DNA from: a virus
Length of the DNA: 23,972 bases
Strand: one strand, 5' to 3'
Virus record (IMG/VR): IMGVR_UViG_3300021962_000648
Coordinates: 1 to 23,972 of that record
Shown here: in pieces, positions 15,747 to 23,434 of the stretch
How positions within the stretch are numbered: the first letter of the stretch is position 1
How the letters are laid out: each line of letters starts with the position of its first letter
Position numbers and translations under genes: made by a program
The notes under the pieces: model-generated
What the model was told of the DNA's origin: nothing
Databases searched by the model: none
Seen by the model: the letters and a program-made list of their open reading frames with translations, nothing else

Positions 15747-18700
15747 ATGGCAGAAAAAACACCAATTAGACTAGTATTTACCAGTGGAACCCCAACAGGT
15801 ATTGCTGAATATCAATCAGGCGATACAATAGGAAATTCATTTCTTACAAATCCTAATTTTACTTTAGTTGATGATAGTTCAACTTCAACAACAATCTCTC
15901 TAGGAGAAACACTAAAAATAACAGGAACAGGTGGAATAACCACATCATTATCAGGAGATGTTTTATCGATTTCAGTTGATGGTTCTATTGTAACTGAAAG
16001 TTCTGCCGACACATTAACTAATAAAACTATAAGTGGATCTTCAAACACCTTATCTGATATTGGTAATTCATCACTAACTAATAGTACAATTACAGTTGAT
16101 GGTGATAGTGGATCACAAGCTATTGATTTAGGAGATACTTTAACAATTTCTGGAGATACTGGAATTACAACTTCAGTTTCAGGAGATTCAATATCAATTG
16201 ATTTAGATGACACAGCAGTAACTCCAGGTTCATATGGTTCTACTACTGCTATACCTGTCATAACGGTAGATCAACAAGGAAGATTAACAAACGTAAGCAC
16301 AAGTAATATTTCTACAGTATTAACAGTAGTTGATGATAGTTCAACAAGCGCTTCTATTAATTTATTAAATGATACTTTAAAAATATCAGGAACTTCTAAT
16401 GAAATTGAAACATCTATTTCGGGTGATACACTTTCAATAGGCCTTCCTAATAATGTTACAATAGGTAATAATTTATCAGTTACAGGCAATGCAACAATAT
16501 CAGGAGATTTAACAGTAAATGGAACAACAACAACTGTTAATTCTAGTACGATAGAAATAACAAATTCATTTACATTTGAAGGTTCAACAGCGGACGCATA
16601 CGAAACAGTTTTAGGTGTAGTTGATCCTACAGCAGATAGAACAATTAATTTACCAGATGCTACGGGTACAGTAGTATTAAAAGATACAACTGATACATTA
16701 ACTAATAAAACTATTAATAGTGCTTCAAACACAATTACAATTACCGAGTCAAACATTTCTGACTTACAAAGTTATATACTTGCTGATTCAACTGACACAT
16801 TAACAAACAAAACATTTGACGCAAATGGTACAGGTAACTCCATATCCAATATTGAAGTTGCTGATTTTGCTTCAGGTGTTGTTGATACAGATTTATCAAG
16901 TGTATCCGCTAATGATGATACTCTTGCTTCAGCAAAAGCAATTAAAACTTATGTTGACAGTCAAGTTACAGCACAAGATTTAGACTTCCAAGGTGACTCT
17001 GGTGGTGCATTATCAATTGATTTAGATAGTGAATCATTAACAATCGCTGGAGGAACTGGTATTGACACTTCAGGTTCTGGAAATACTTTAACTGTTGCTA
17101 TTGATAGTTCAGTAACAACAAATACAGGTAGTCAAACACTTACAAATAAAGTTATTGATACTGCTTCAAACACAATCACAGTTGTTGAGGCTGATATTTC
17201 GGATTTACAATCTTATATACTTGCTGATAGTACAGACACTTTAACAAACAAAACTATCAATTTAACATCAAATACGTTAAGTGGTACTACTGCTGAATTT
17301 AATACAGCATTAAGTGATGGTTCTTTTGCTACATTAGCAGGTTCTGAAACATTAACAAATAAAACTTTAACAACACCTGTCATTAGTTCAATTTCAAATA
17401 CTGGAACATTAACACTACCTACATCAAGCGATACTTTGGTTGGTAGAGATACAACTGATACATTAACAAACAAAACTATTAATAGTGCTTCAAACACGAT
17501 TACGATTACTGAATCAAACATTTCTGACTTAGGTGCTTATATCACTGCTTCATCAACAGATACATTAACGAATAAGTCAGGTAATATATCACAATGGACT
17601 AACGATAGTGGTTATTTAACTACTGAAACTAATGATTTAACATCAGCTGTTACTTGGGCAAATATTCCAGACGCAAATGTTCCTCAATCAGCAGTTACAC
17701 AACACCAAGCGGCGTTAAGTATCACCGAAAGTCAAATAAGTGATTTAGGTGCTTATATAACAGCTTCTAGTACAGATACATTAACTAATAAAACAATTAA
17801 TGGTTCTCAATTAGTAGATGGTTCAGTCGCAAATGCTAAATTAACCAATTCATCAATCACAGTTTCAGATGGTTCTAATTCTACTGCTACATCTTTAGGT
17901 GGTACAATTACTTTTTCTGGTACAGCAAATGAAATTGAAGTTGGTGAAAGTTCTGGTACAATTACTATTGGATTACCTAATGATGTTACAATTGGAAATA
18001 ATTTAACAGTTACAGGTGATTTAACAGTCAATGGTACAACTACAACAGTTAATTCTACAACACTTACAGTAGATGATAAAAATATAGAATTAGGTTCTAC
18101 TGCTTCACCTACAGACACATCTGCTGATGGTGGTGGTATTACATTAAAAGGTACTACAGATAAAACATTTAATTGGGTAGATTCTACAGATTCTTGGACA
18201 TCATCTGAGCATTTAGATTTAGCAACAGGTAAAGAATTTAAAATTAATAGTTCAACTGTATTAACTTCATCACAAGTTTTAGGTAAATCATTACCATCAG
18301 GTGATGTAATTGGAACAAGTGATACACAAACACTTACAAATAAAACAATTAGTGGATCTTCAAACACTTTATCCAATATTGATAATGCGTCTTTAACAAA
18401 TTCGACCATTACTGTATCTGGTGATAGTGGTTCACAAGCTATTGATTTAGGAGATACTTTATCTGTAAATGGTGATACTGGTATTACAACAACTGTATCA
18501 GGCGATACTATTTCTATAGATTTAGATGACACAGCAGTAACTCCAGGTTCATATGGTTCTGCTACAGAAATTCCTACCTTTACAGTTGATCAACAAGGTA
18601 GAATGACAGCGGTTGGCATAGCTAATGTTGCGTCAAGTTTAACAATTGTTGACGATAGTTCAACAAGTGCTACAATATCATTATTAAACGATACTTTAAA

Positions 18701-19295
18701 AATAGGTGGAACTTCTAATGAAATTGAAACATCTATTTCAGGTGATAATTTAATTATTGGACTACCAGATGATGTTACTGTAGGTAACGATTTAACTGTA
18801 TCAAATGATTTATCGGTAACAGGAGCTACAGTATTAAAAGGTAATGTAACAATAGGTCAAAATACAGGAGATTCTACCGAAGATTCTATTACTGTAAATG
18901 GTAGATTTGTTTCTAATTTAGAACCTATGGCTACTGTAACTTATGACTTAGGTTCACCAAATAGAAGATGGAGAGATTTATATTTATCTGGTAATACTAT
19001 TGATCTTGCAGGAGCAACTATTTCTGGAGACGGAACAGGTTCGATTACTATTTCTGCTTCTGGTGCTATTTTACCACAAGGTTCAAAAATAGGTAGTGAT
19101 ACAATTGCATCAGCTGATGCTAGCGGTGCTGCTGTACGAAATGTACCTTTTTATACAAATTCAGGTGGCTTAGTTACTGCTGCTAAAAATTTCAAATTTA
19201 GTGCAGGCTCAAATGCTACGGTATTTCAATCAAATCAAACATTTACATTAGCAAATGGTTTTAACACTCAAACATTAGCATTGTTTGTATTTTAA
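15747..19295 (+). CDS. Very long repeat-containing tail fibre protein (1182 aa)
   Basis: The N-terminus EKTPIRLVF...TGIAEYQSG defines a second anchor type, shared only with the 308-aa fibre. The body is built of 'DTLTNKTI...SNT' units, '[20 protein letters not shown]' units and a ~155-residue block present twice (residues ~91-246 and ~864-1019). Other segments are '[17 protein letters not shown]' and, near residue 1071, [19 protein letters not shown], a common phage fibre element before the tip. The C-terminus ([20 protein letters not shown] ... LALFVF) resembles that of the 157-aa neighbour. It lies three bases after the previous stop with no strong ribosome-binding site, so translation probably depends on coupling. 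Function: host-contacting or shaft fibre, assigned by repeat architecture and location. Confidence 0.88.
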   Translation: MAEKTPIRLVFTSGTPTGIAEYQSGDTIGNSFLTNPNFTLVDDSSTSTTISLGETLKITGTGGITTSLSGDVLSISVDGSIVTESSADTLTNKTISGSSNTLSDIGNSSLTNSTITVDGDSGSQAIDLGDTLTISGDTGITTSVSGDSISIDLDDTAVTPGSYGSTTAIPVITVDQQGRLTNVSTSNISTVLTVVDDSSTSASINLLNDTLKISGTSNEIETSISGDTLSIGLPNNVTIGNNLSVTGNATISGDLTVNGTTTTVNSSTIEITNSFTFEGSTADAYETVLGVVDPTADRTINLPDATGTVVLKDTTDTLTNKTINSASNTITITESNISDLQSYILADSTDTLTNKTFDANGTGNSISNIEVADFASGVVDTDLSSVSANDDTLASAKAIKTYVDSQVTAQDLDFQGDSGGALSIDLDSESLTIAGGTGIDTSGSGNTLTVAIDSSVTTNTGSQTLTNKVIDTASNTITVVEADISDLQSYILADSTDTLTNKTINLTSNTLSGTTAEFNTALSDGSFATLAGSETLTNKTLTTPVISSISNTGTLTLPTSSDTLVGRDTTDTLTNKTINSASNTITITESNISDLGAYITASSTDTLTNKSGNISQWTNDSGYLTTETNDLTSAVTWANIPDANVPQSAVTQHQAALSITESQISDLGAYITASSTDTLTNKTINGSQLVDGSVANAKLTNSSITVSDGSNSTATSLGGTITFSGTANEIEVGESSGTITIGLPNDVTIGNNLTVTGDLTVNGTTTTVNSTTLTVDDKNIELGSTASPTDTSADGGGITLKGTTDKTFNWVDSTDSWTSSEHLDLATGKEFKINSSTVLTSSQVLGKSLPSGDVIGTSDTQTLTNKTISGSSNTLSNIDNASLTNSTITVSGDSGSQAIDLGDTLSVNGDTGITTTVSGDTISIDLDDTAVTPGSYGSATEIPTFTVDQQGRMTAVGIANVASSLTIVDDSSTSATISLLNDTLKIGGTSNEIETSISGDNLIIGLPDDVTVGNDLTVSNDLSVTGATVLKGNVTIGQNTGDSTEDSITVNGRFVSNLEPMATVTYDLGSPNRRWRDLYLSGNTIDLAGATISGDGTGSITISASGAILPQGSKIGSDTIASADASGAAVRNVPFYTNSGGLVTAAKNFKFSAGSNATVFQSNQTFTLANGFNTQTLALFVF
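16018..16480 (+). repeat. Copy 1 of a ~460-bp in-frame duplication in the 1182-aa fibre gene
   Basis: This block encodes [20 protein letters not shown] through [14 protein letters not shown]. It pairs with the block at 18337-18799 at a constant offset of 2319 bp, checked at three anchor points (16032/18351, 16269/18588, 16391/18710), so there is no indel between copies. Roughly three quarters of residues are identical by eye. Confidence 0.88.
17292..17341 (+). repeat. 50-bp stretch identical to 14046-14095 in a different fibre gene
   Basis: These 50 bases encode [17 protein letters not shown] and are identical, base for base, to 14046-14095 in the 800-aa fibre gene, with mismatches immediately outside on both sides. 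The corresponding element in the 308-aa fibre (near 19720-19770, AEFNIALSDGDFATLAG) is similar in protein but differs at many codon positions. Confidence 0.88.
18337..18799 (+). repeat. Copy 2 of a ~460-bp in-frame duplication in the 1182-aa fibre gene
   Basis: This is the partner of 16018-16480. It encodes [20 protein letters not shown] through [14 protein letters not shown]. Shorter parts of the same block ([13 protein letters not shown]...VDQQGR and LLNDTLK) also occur in the 800-aa fibre, around 13430-13630. Confidence 0.88.
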
Positions 19296-19306
19296 TGCTA
19301 AAGTAT

Positions 19307-19314
19307 TATAAATA
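19307..19314 (+). promoter_or_regulatory. T4-type late promoter core before the 308-aa fibre
   Basis: Exact TATAAATA in the 37-base gap after the 1182-aa fibre gene, ending 18 nt before the ATG at 19333. The AAGGAGA ribosome-binding site lies at 19319-19325. Confidence 0.8.
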
Positions 19315-19332
19315 GAATAAGGAGATTAATAA

Positions 19333-20259
19333 ATGACGGCAAAAATACCTATTAGAACAGTCTTTGATGGAGATGGCAATGCTACAGGTTTAGCAGAATT
19401 TCAATCAGGCGAGTTTGTAGATTACTCATACGGAGGAACTGGTCTAACAAGTTTAGGATCAGCAGGTCAAGTTTTAAAAATTAACTCGGGCGGTACAGCT
19501 TTAGAATATGGAAGCGTTGAAGCGGTCATTAATATTGATGGAGCAACAGATTTAACAGGTAGTACACTTACTGCTACGGATTTACTTTTAATATCTGATG
19601 GCGGTACTGAAGGAAGAGTCGAATTAGGACAATTAGACACTTTATTTTCAGGATCTACAAAATCACTTACTAATAAAACAATAGACTTATCTAATAATAC
19701 TTTAACAGGTACTGTAGCTGAATTTAATATCGCTTTGAGTGATGGAGATTTTGCAACACTTGCTGGTTTTGAATCATTAACTAATAAAACAATTGATAGT
19801 TCAAATAACACCATTACAATTACTGAAGCAAACATTTCTGATTTACAATCATACCTAACAGCAGAAACAAATGATTTAACATCAGCTGTTACTTGGGCAA
19901 ACGTTCCTGACGCAAATATAACTCAAAGTTCAGTAACACAACACCAAGCTGCTTTATCAATTACTGAATCACAAATTAGTGACTTAGGTGCTTACATTAC
20001 TGCTTCATCTACTGATACATTAACTAATAAAACAATTAGTGGAGCTTCAAACACATTATCTGGTTCATTTTCAGGAATTACAAGTTTAACTGCTACAACA
20101 CTAACAGACGGTACAGCTACTTTAACAAGTGGTTCACTATCTGGTATTGTTAATATTACAGCTTCGGGTACTATTAATGCTACTTCGGATATACAGGTTA
20201 ACGGAAATTCAGTTGCATTAAAACCTTTCGCTATTGCTCAGGCTATTGCATTAGGATAA
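19333..20259 (+). CDS. Tail fibre protein (308 aa) mixing modules of its neighbours
   Basis: The N-terminus KIPIRTVFDGDGNATGLAEF, then QSGEFV, is the same anchor type as the 1182-aa fibre. The shaft has 'SLTNKTIDLSNNTLTGTVAE' units and a ~58-residue cassette ([20 protein letters not shown] ... [17 protein letters not shown]) also present in the 1182-aa fibre at 17625 onward, 2239 bp away. The C-terminus VALKPFAIAQAIALG is the same as that of the 136-aa protein at 8554-8964. It thus combines the anchor of one gene with the tip of another. It has its own late promoter and a strong AAGGAGA ribosome-binding site, so its dosage may differ from that of the longer fibres. Being directly before gp13 it occupies the place of T4 wac (fibritin), but no fibritin similarity was seen. 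Confidence 0.85.
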   Translation: MTAKIPIRTVFDGDGNATGLAEFQSGEFVDYSYGGTGLTSLGSAGQVLKINSGGTALEYGSVEAVINIDGATDLTGSTLTATDLLLISDGGTEGRVELGQLDTLFSGSTKSLTNKTIDLSNNTLTGTVAEFNIALSDGDFATLAGFESLTNKTIDSSNNTITITEANISDLQSYLTAETNDLTSAVTWANVPDANITQSSVTQHQAALSITESQISDLGAYITASSTDTLTNKTISGASNTLSGSFSGITSLTATTLTDGTATLTSGSLSGIVNITASGTINATSDIQVNGNSVALKPFAIAQAIALG

Positions 20260-20274
20260 TCTCTATTTTACTCT

Positions 20275-20282
20275 TATAAATA
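20275..20282 (+). promoter_or_regulatory. T4-type late promoter core before the neck/terminase unit
   Basis: Exact TATAAATA in the 61-base gap between the 308-aa fibre and gp13. It ends 38 nt before the gp13 ATG and would drive gp13, gp14, gp15, gp16, the ParB-like gene and gp17. No other octamer was seen downstream between these genes. Confidence 0.8.
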
Positions 20283-20294
20283 TACCAGATAACA

Positions 20295-20321
20295 AAAAGG
20301 TATAATTAAAAGGTATAATTA
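20295..20321 (+). repeat. Tandem 13-bp repeat carrying the gp13 ribosome-binding site
   Basis: The 14-mer AAAAGGTATAATTA occurs at 20295-20308 and again at 20308-20321, a period of 13 bases. The second copy places AAAAGG 7 nt before the gp13 ATG, and the ATG overlaps the end of the repeat. The first copy duplicates the ribosome-binding site. Confidence 0.85.
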
Positions 20322-21133
20322 TGGCAACGCCAAGCACCAGAGAAACATTAAAACAATATGCTTTGAGAGCATTAGGTAAACCAGTCATAGAAGTCAATGT
20401 AGCTGATGATCAGCTAGAAGACAGAATTGATGAGGCATTACAATTCTTTGCTCAATATCATTATGACGGTATTGTTAGAACATACCTAAAATATAAATTA
20501 ACATCAGCTGACAAAACTAGATTGTCTGCTACTAATCCAGCTACTGAAACTGCTACACAAAATAGTGTAACAACTACTTGGTATGAAGACAACAATTTTT
20601 TAGTTGTACCAGAATCAATAGTATCTGTTATCAACATATTTCCCTTTTCAGACAACGCAAATTTAAATTTATTTGATGTAAGATATCAATTAAGATTAAA
20701 TGATCTATATGATTTTTCATCAACTTCGGTTATCAACTATGAAATGGTAAGAAGACATTTAGATTTTTTAGATCATATATTAGTAGGTGAAAAACCATTA
20801 AGATTCAATCAACATCAAAACAGATTATATATTGATATGGATTGGACTAACGATATAGCTACAGACGAATATATAGTTATTGAATGTTATCGTAAATTAG
20901 ATCCGTCAACATATACAGATATTTGGAATGATATTTTCCTAAAAAGATACGTTACTGCTTTATTTAAAAAACAATGGGGTACTAACTTAGCTAAATTTAA
21001 TGGTGTTACTATGGTTGGTGGTGTATCACTAAATGGCGGACAAATATTCACAGAAGCCTTACAAGATATAGAAAAACTAGAAAAAGAAATTAGAGATACT
21101 TTCGAATTAAATCCAGCAATGATGATAGGATAA
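20321..21133 (+). CDS. 13: Neck protein gp13 (head completion)
   Basis: The 270-residue protein matches T4 gp13 at its N-terminus: LKQYALRALGKPVIEVNVAD, then DQLEDRIDEALQFFAQYHYD, against T4 '[42 protein letters not shown]'-type sequence. The C-terminus has the family pattern of a 'K.....NG..M.GG..LNG..I..EA...' segment (VTMVGGVSLNGGQIFTEALQ) and ends in DTFELNPAMMIG, like T4 'LLDPPFGILVG'. gp13 binds the filled head with gp14 to form the neck to which the tail joins. It is somewhat shorter than T4 gp13 (309). It is first in the neck/packaging unit with its own late promoter, and the next gene begins four bases after its stop. Confidence 0.93.
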   Translation: MATPSTRETLKQYALRALGKPVIEVNVADDQLEDRIDEALQFFAQYHYDGIVRTYLKYKLTSADKTRLSATNPATETATQNSVTTTWYEDNNFLVVPESIVSVINIFPFSDNANLNLFDVRYQLRLNDLYDFSSTSVINYEMVRRHLDFLDHILVGEKPLRFNQHQNRLYIDMDWTNDIATDEYIVIECYRKLDPSTYTDIWNDIFLKRYVTALFKKQWGTNLAKFNGVTMVGGVSLNGGQIFTEALQDIEKLEKEIRDTFELNPAMMIG

Positions 21134-21137
21134 TGAC

Positions 21138-21923
21138 ATGGCTGTTAATCATTATTTTCAAGGTGGTAACGGCATTGGAAATACCAATGAAAAAAGACTT
21201 TATGAAGATTTAATCATAGAGGGTTTAAAAATTTATGGATTTGATGTCTATTATTTACCACGTACACTAGTAAACCGAGATATAATTTTAGGTGAAGATA
21301 CATTATCTAAATTTGATGATTCATATTTAATTGAAATGTATATGGAGACCACCGAGGGGTTTGCAGGTCAACAAGAACTTATCAATAAATTTGGTTTAGA
21401 AATTAGAGAAGATACAACATTTACTCTCGCAAAAAGAAGATGGCAAGACGCTGTAGATAGTCAGCACACAATGATTAAAGAGGGTAGACCAAATGAAGGC
21501 GATATCATTTATATGCCTTTAATGAATAGTTTTTTTGAAATACAATTCGTAGAAGATCAGGAGCCATTCTTTCAATTAGGCAATTTACCAGTTTACAAAT
21601 TAAGAGTAACACGTTGGGAGTACAGTTCAGAAAGACTCAATACAGGTGTTACAGATATTGACGCAGCTGAAAATACTTATTCACTAGATCAATTAGCACA
21701 TCAAGTTTCTTTAGAAAATGAAGCAGGTTCATTATTATTAGAAAATGATTCAATTGATCAACAAAACAACTATTTCTTATTAGAAACTTATGCTATACAA
21801 ACCCAATCAACATATGCTGATAACATAGATTTGGATAATCAGGCAGGTTTTGATACATCATCAACAGCTGATGATATATTAGACTTTACAGAACGAAACC
21901 CTTTTGGAGAAGTGGATTTTTAG
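21138..21923 (+). CDS. 14: Neck protein gp14 (head completion)
   Basis: The 261-residue protein is close in length to T4 gp14 (256). Matching blocks are GFDVYYLPRTLVNRDIILGE, then SKFDDSYLIEMYMETTEGFA and EGDIIYMPLMNSFFEIQFVE, followed by EPFFQLGNLPVYKL. T4 has 'CYYVPREYVAPDLIFGED', 'EGYEG' and '[20 protein letters not shown]' in the same order. The acidic C-terminus ends NPFGEVDF, comparable to T4 'SPFDNDFMD'. gp14 forms the lower neck ring with gp13. The ATG at 21138 is favoured over an out-of-frame ATG at 21133. The ribosome-binding site (TAGGA) is inside the end of gp13, implying coupling. Confidence 0.93.
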   Translation: MAVNHYFQGGNGIGNTNEKRLYEDLIIEGLKIYGFDVYYLPRTLVNRDIILGEDTLSKFDDSYLIEMYMETTEGFAGQQELINKFGLEIREDTTFTLAKRRWQDAVDSQHTMIKEGRPNEGDIIYMPLMNSFFEIQFVEDQEPFFQLGNLPVYKLRVTRWEYSSERLNTGVTDIDAAENTYSLDQLAHQVSLENEAGSLLLENDSIDQQNNYFLLETYAIQTQSTYADNIDLDNQAGFDTSSTADDILDFTERNPFGEVDF

Positions 21924-22724
21924 ATGTTTGGAAATTATTTTTATAACGAAAGTATGAGAAGAATGACCATAGCGTTTGGTCAAATATTTAATAACATACA
22001 AATTAAAAGAAAAGATAGTAATGGAAATGTTGTACAATCTATAAGAGTTCCATTAGCTTATGCACCAAAAGAAAAATTTTTAGCTAGATTAGATCAACAA
22101 GCTAGTTTAGATAATAGAGAATTTGCTGTAACATTACCTAGAATGGGTTTTGATATTGCAGGTTTAGAATATGACGCAACTAGAAAATTAAATAGAATAC
22201 AAAAGTATAAAACTGTCAAAGCAGATATTGATGGTAAAGTTATGAATTATAATTACGTACCTGTGCCTTATAATATTTCATATAACTTATCTACTTTTAC
22301 AGCAAGTGCTGAAAGTGGATTACAAATTATAGAACAAATCTTACCTTTCTTTCAACCTGACTTTACTGTAACTATAAATGTTATACCTGAAATGAATATT
22401 AAAAGAGATGTTCCTGTAATATTAAATAGAATTAATTATGAAGATACCTATAATGGAAGTTTTACAGATAGAAGAGCTGTGATTTATACATTAAACTTTA
22501 CAGCTAAAACTTACTTATATGGTCCTGCAAGAACACAAAAAGTTATTAAAGAGGTTCAATCTGATTTATATACTACAACACCAGAAGCAACACGAGAAGA
22601 AAGAATTATTGTCATACCAGAACCTACAACAGCAAATGCAAATGATGATTTTGGATTTACAACTACAATAACAAATTATTTTGATGGTAAAAATTATAAT
22701 CCATCAACTGATAGTGATGAATAG
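21924..22724 (+). CDS. 15: Tail completion / sheath terminator gp15
   Basis: The 266-residue protein matches T4 gp15 (272). The start MFGNYFYNESMRRMTIAFGQ, then IFNNIQIKRKDSNG and RVPLAYAPKEKFLARL, matches T4 'MFGYFYNSSFRRYATLMGDLF', 'SNIQIKR' and 'RVPITYASKEHFMMKL'. The later block YNLSTFTASAESGLQIIEQI, then LPFFQPDFTVTINV, matches T4 'YELSIFTRYEDDMFQIVEQILPYFQPHF'. gp15 caps the top of the tail tube and sheath as a hexamer and provides the surface that joins the neck. The ATG directly follows the gp14 stop with no gap. The C-terminal ~40 residues are diverged and low in complexity. Confidence 0.95.
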   Translation: MFGNYFYNESMRRMTIAFGQIFNNIQIKRKDSNGNVVQSIRVPLAYAPKEKFLARLDQQASLDNREFAVTLPRMGFDIAGLEYDATRKLNRIQKYKTVKADIDGKVMNYNYVPVPYNISYNLSTFTASAESGLQIIEQILPFFQPDFTVTINVIPEMNIKRDVPVILNRINYEDTYNGSFTDRRAVIYTLNFTAKTYLYGPARTQKVIKEVQSDLYTTTPEATREERIIVIPEPTTANANDDFGFTTTITNYFDGKNYNPSTDSDE

Positions 22725-22737
22725 AAAAGGATAAATT

Positions 22738-23211
22738 ATGTCAAAGATAGAAGATAAGGTTAATGAGATTTTAGGTATTGAAGATAAAAAAGAACAAAAT
22801 TATAATTCTATACAAACACAAGAATTTAAGCCTTTAGTTCCTCGTGTAGAAGAAAAAGATAAAGGTGATATAGATAATGATTACAAATATAGTAGAGAAA
22901 ATTACTATAATCTTATTGAAAGAGGACAAGAAGCTATACAAGGTATATTGGATATTGCAAGAGAAGGACAACATCCAAGAGCGTATGAGGTGGCAGGACA
23001 ATTAATCGGTCAAGTTGCAGGTACAGTTGATAAGTTGCAAGACTTACAAAAAAAATTAAAAGATTTAAAAGAATTACCTAATAAAACTTCTACAAATATT
23101 AAACAAGCACTATTTGTAGGTTCAACGGCTGAATTACAGAAAATGTTAAAGAATGAAAATACTGAAAGCAAAACAATCACACCCGAAGAAACAGATAATA
23201 GCGATAAGTGA
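22738..23211 (+). CDS. 16: Terminase small subunit gp16
   Basis: The 157-residue protein is the length of T4 gp16 (164) and has the same layout. A diverged acidic N-terminus leads to DIDNDYKYSRENYYNLIERG, matching T4 'DLEDDYGVVRRNMHFQQQ'. A helical core EAIQGILDIAREGQHPRAYE, then VAGQLIGQVAGTVDKLQDLQ, matches '[30 protein letters not shown]'. Near the C-terminus, ALFVGSTAELQKML matches 'ATVFMGSPTELMDEI'. gp16 forms rings and regulates the ATPase and nuclease of gp17 during packaging initiation. It has an AAAAGGAT ribosome-binding site. Its last 59 bases overlap the next gene in another frame. Confidence 0.92.
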   Translation: MSKIEDKVNEILGIEDKKEQNYNSIQTQEFKPLVPRVEEKDKGDIDNDYKYSRENYYNLIERGQEAIQGILDIAREGQHPRAYEVAGQLIGQVAGTVDKLQDLQKKLKDLKELPNKTSTNIKQALFVGSTAELQKMLKNENTESKTITPEETDNSDK

Positions 23212-23434
23212 TTTAACTTACGTTAAACATAATCTGATATTAGAAGATTTATTAAAAGATAAAACTCTTATAAATCCTATAGAGATAGAAAAAGATAACC
23301 ATACAGGTGAATATGGTGCAAACGGAGTATTGTATAAAAAAAAGAAATATACAGTTTTTAGAGGAAGTCGAAGAGTAACTACAGCATTAAAGTTGGGTTA
23401 CACACATATAGAGGCTATAGTAATTAATGTCTGA
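23153..23434 (+). CDS. ParB/sulfiredoxin-like small protein between terminase genes
   Basis: The 93-residue frame holds a ParB N-domain-like pattern. A segment ILEDLLKDKTLINPIEIEKD corresponds to the 'L..SI...G..NPI.V' part. KYTVFRGSRRVTTALKLGYT, then HIEAIVI, corresponds to 'Y.V..G.RR..AA..LGY..I...V'. The family's usual GERR reads GSRR here, so the glutamate is missing and CTPase or nuclease activity is uncertain. The only ATG in frame lies inside gp16 and gives a 59-base overlap; no GTG or TTG occurs before the domain. An A8 run lies at 23336-23343. The stop overlaps the gp17 start region by eight bases. In T4, gene 16 runs directly into gene 17 without this gene. A role as a packaging accessory is inference from position. 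Confidence 0.72.
   Translation: MKILKAKQSHPKKQIIAISDLTYVKHNLILEDLLKDKTLINPIEIEKDNHTGEYGANGVLYKKKKYTVFRGSRRVTTALKLGYTHIEAIVINV

Noticed and set aside
17807-18532. 241-codon open frame on the minus strand
   Set aside because: This is a shadow of the 1182-aa fibre repeats. Similar antisense frames at 15812-16261, 16271-16756 and 17213-17521 arise from the same repeated codons, not from genes.
12846-19295. Repeat arrays considered as a CRISPR or a diversity-generating retroelement target
   Set aside because: The repeats are in-frame protein repeats with no regular spacers. No reverse transcriptase or adenine-biased variable/template repeat pair was seen in the window.
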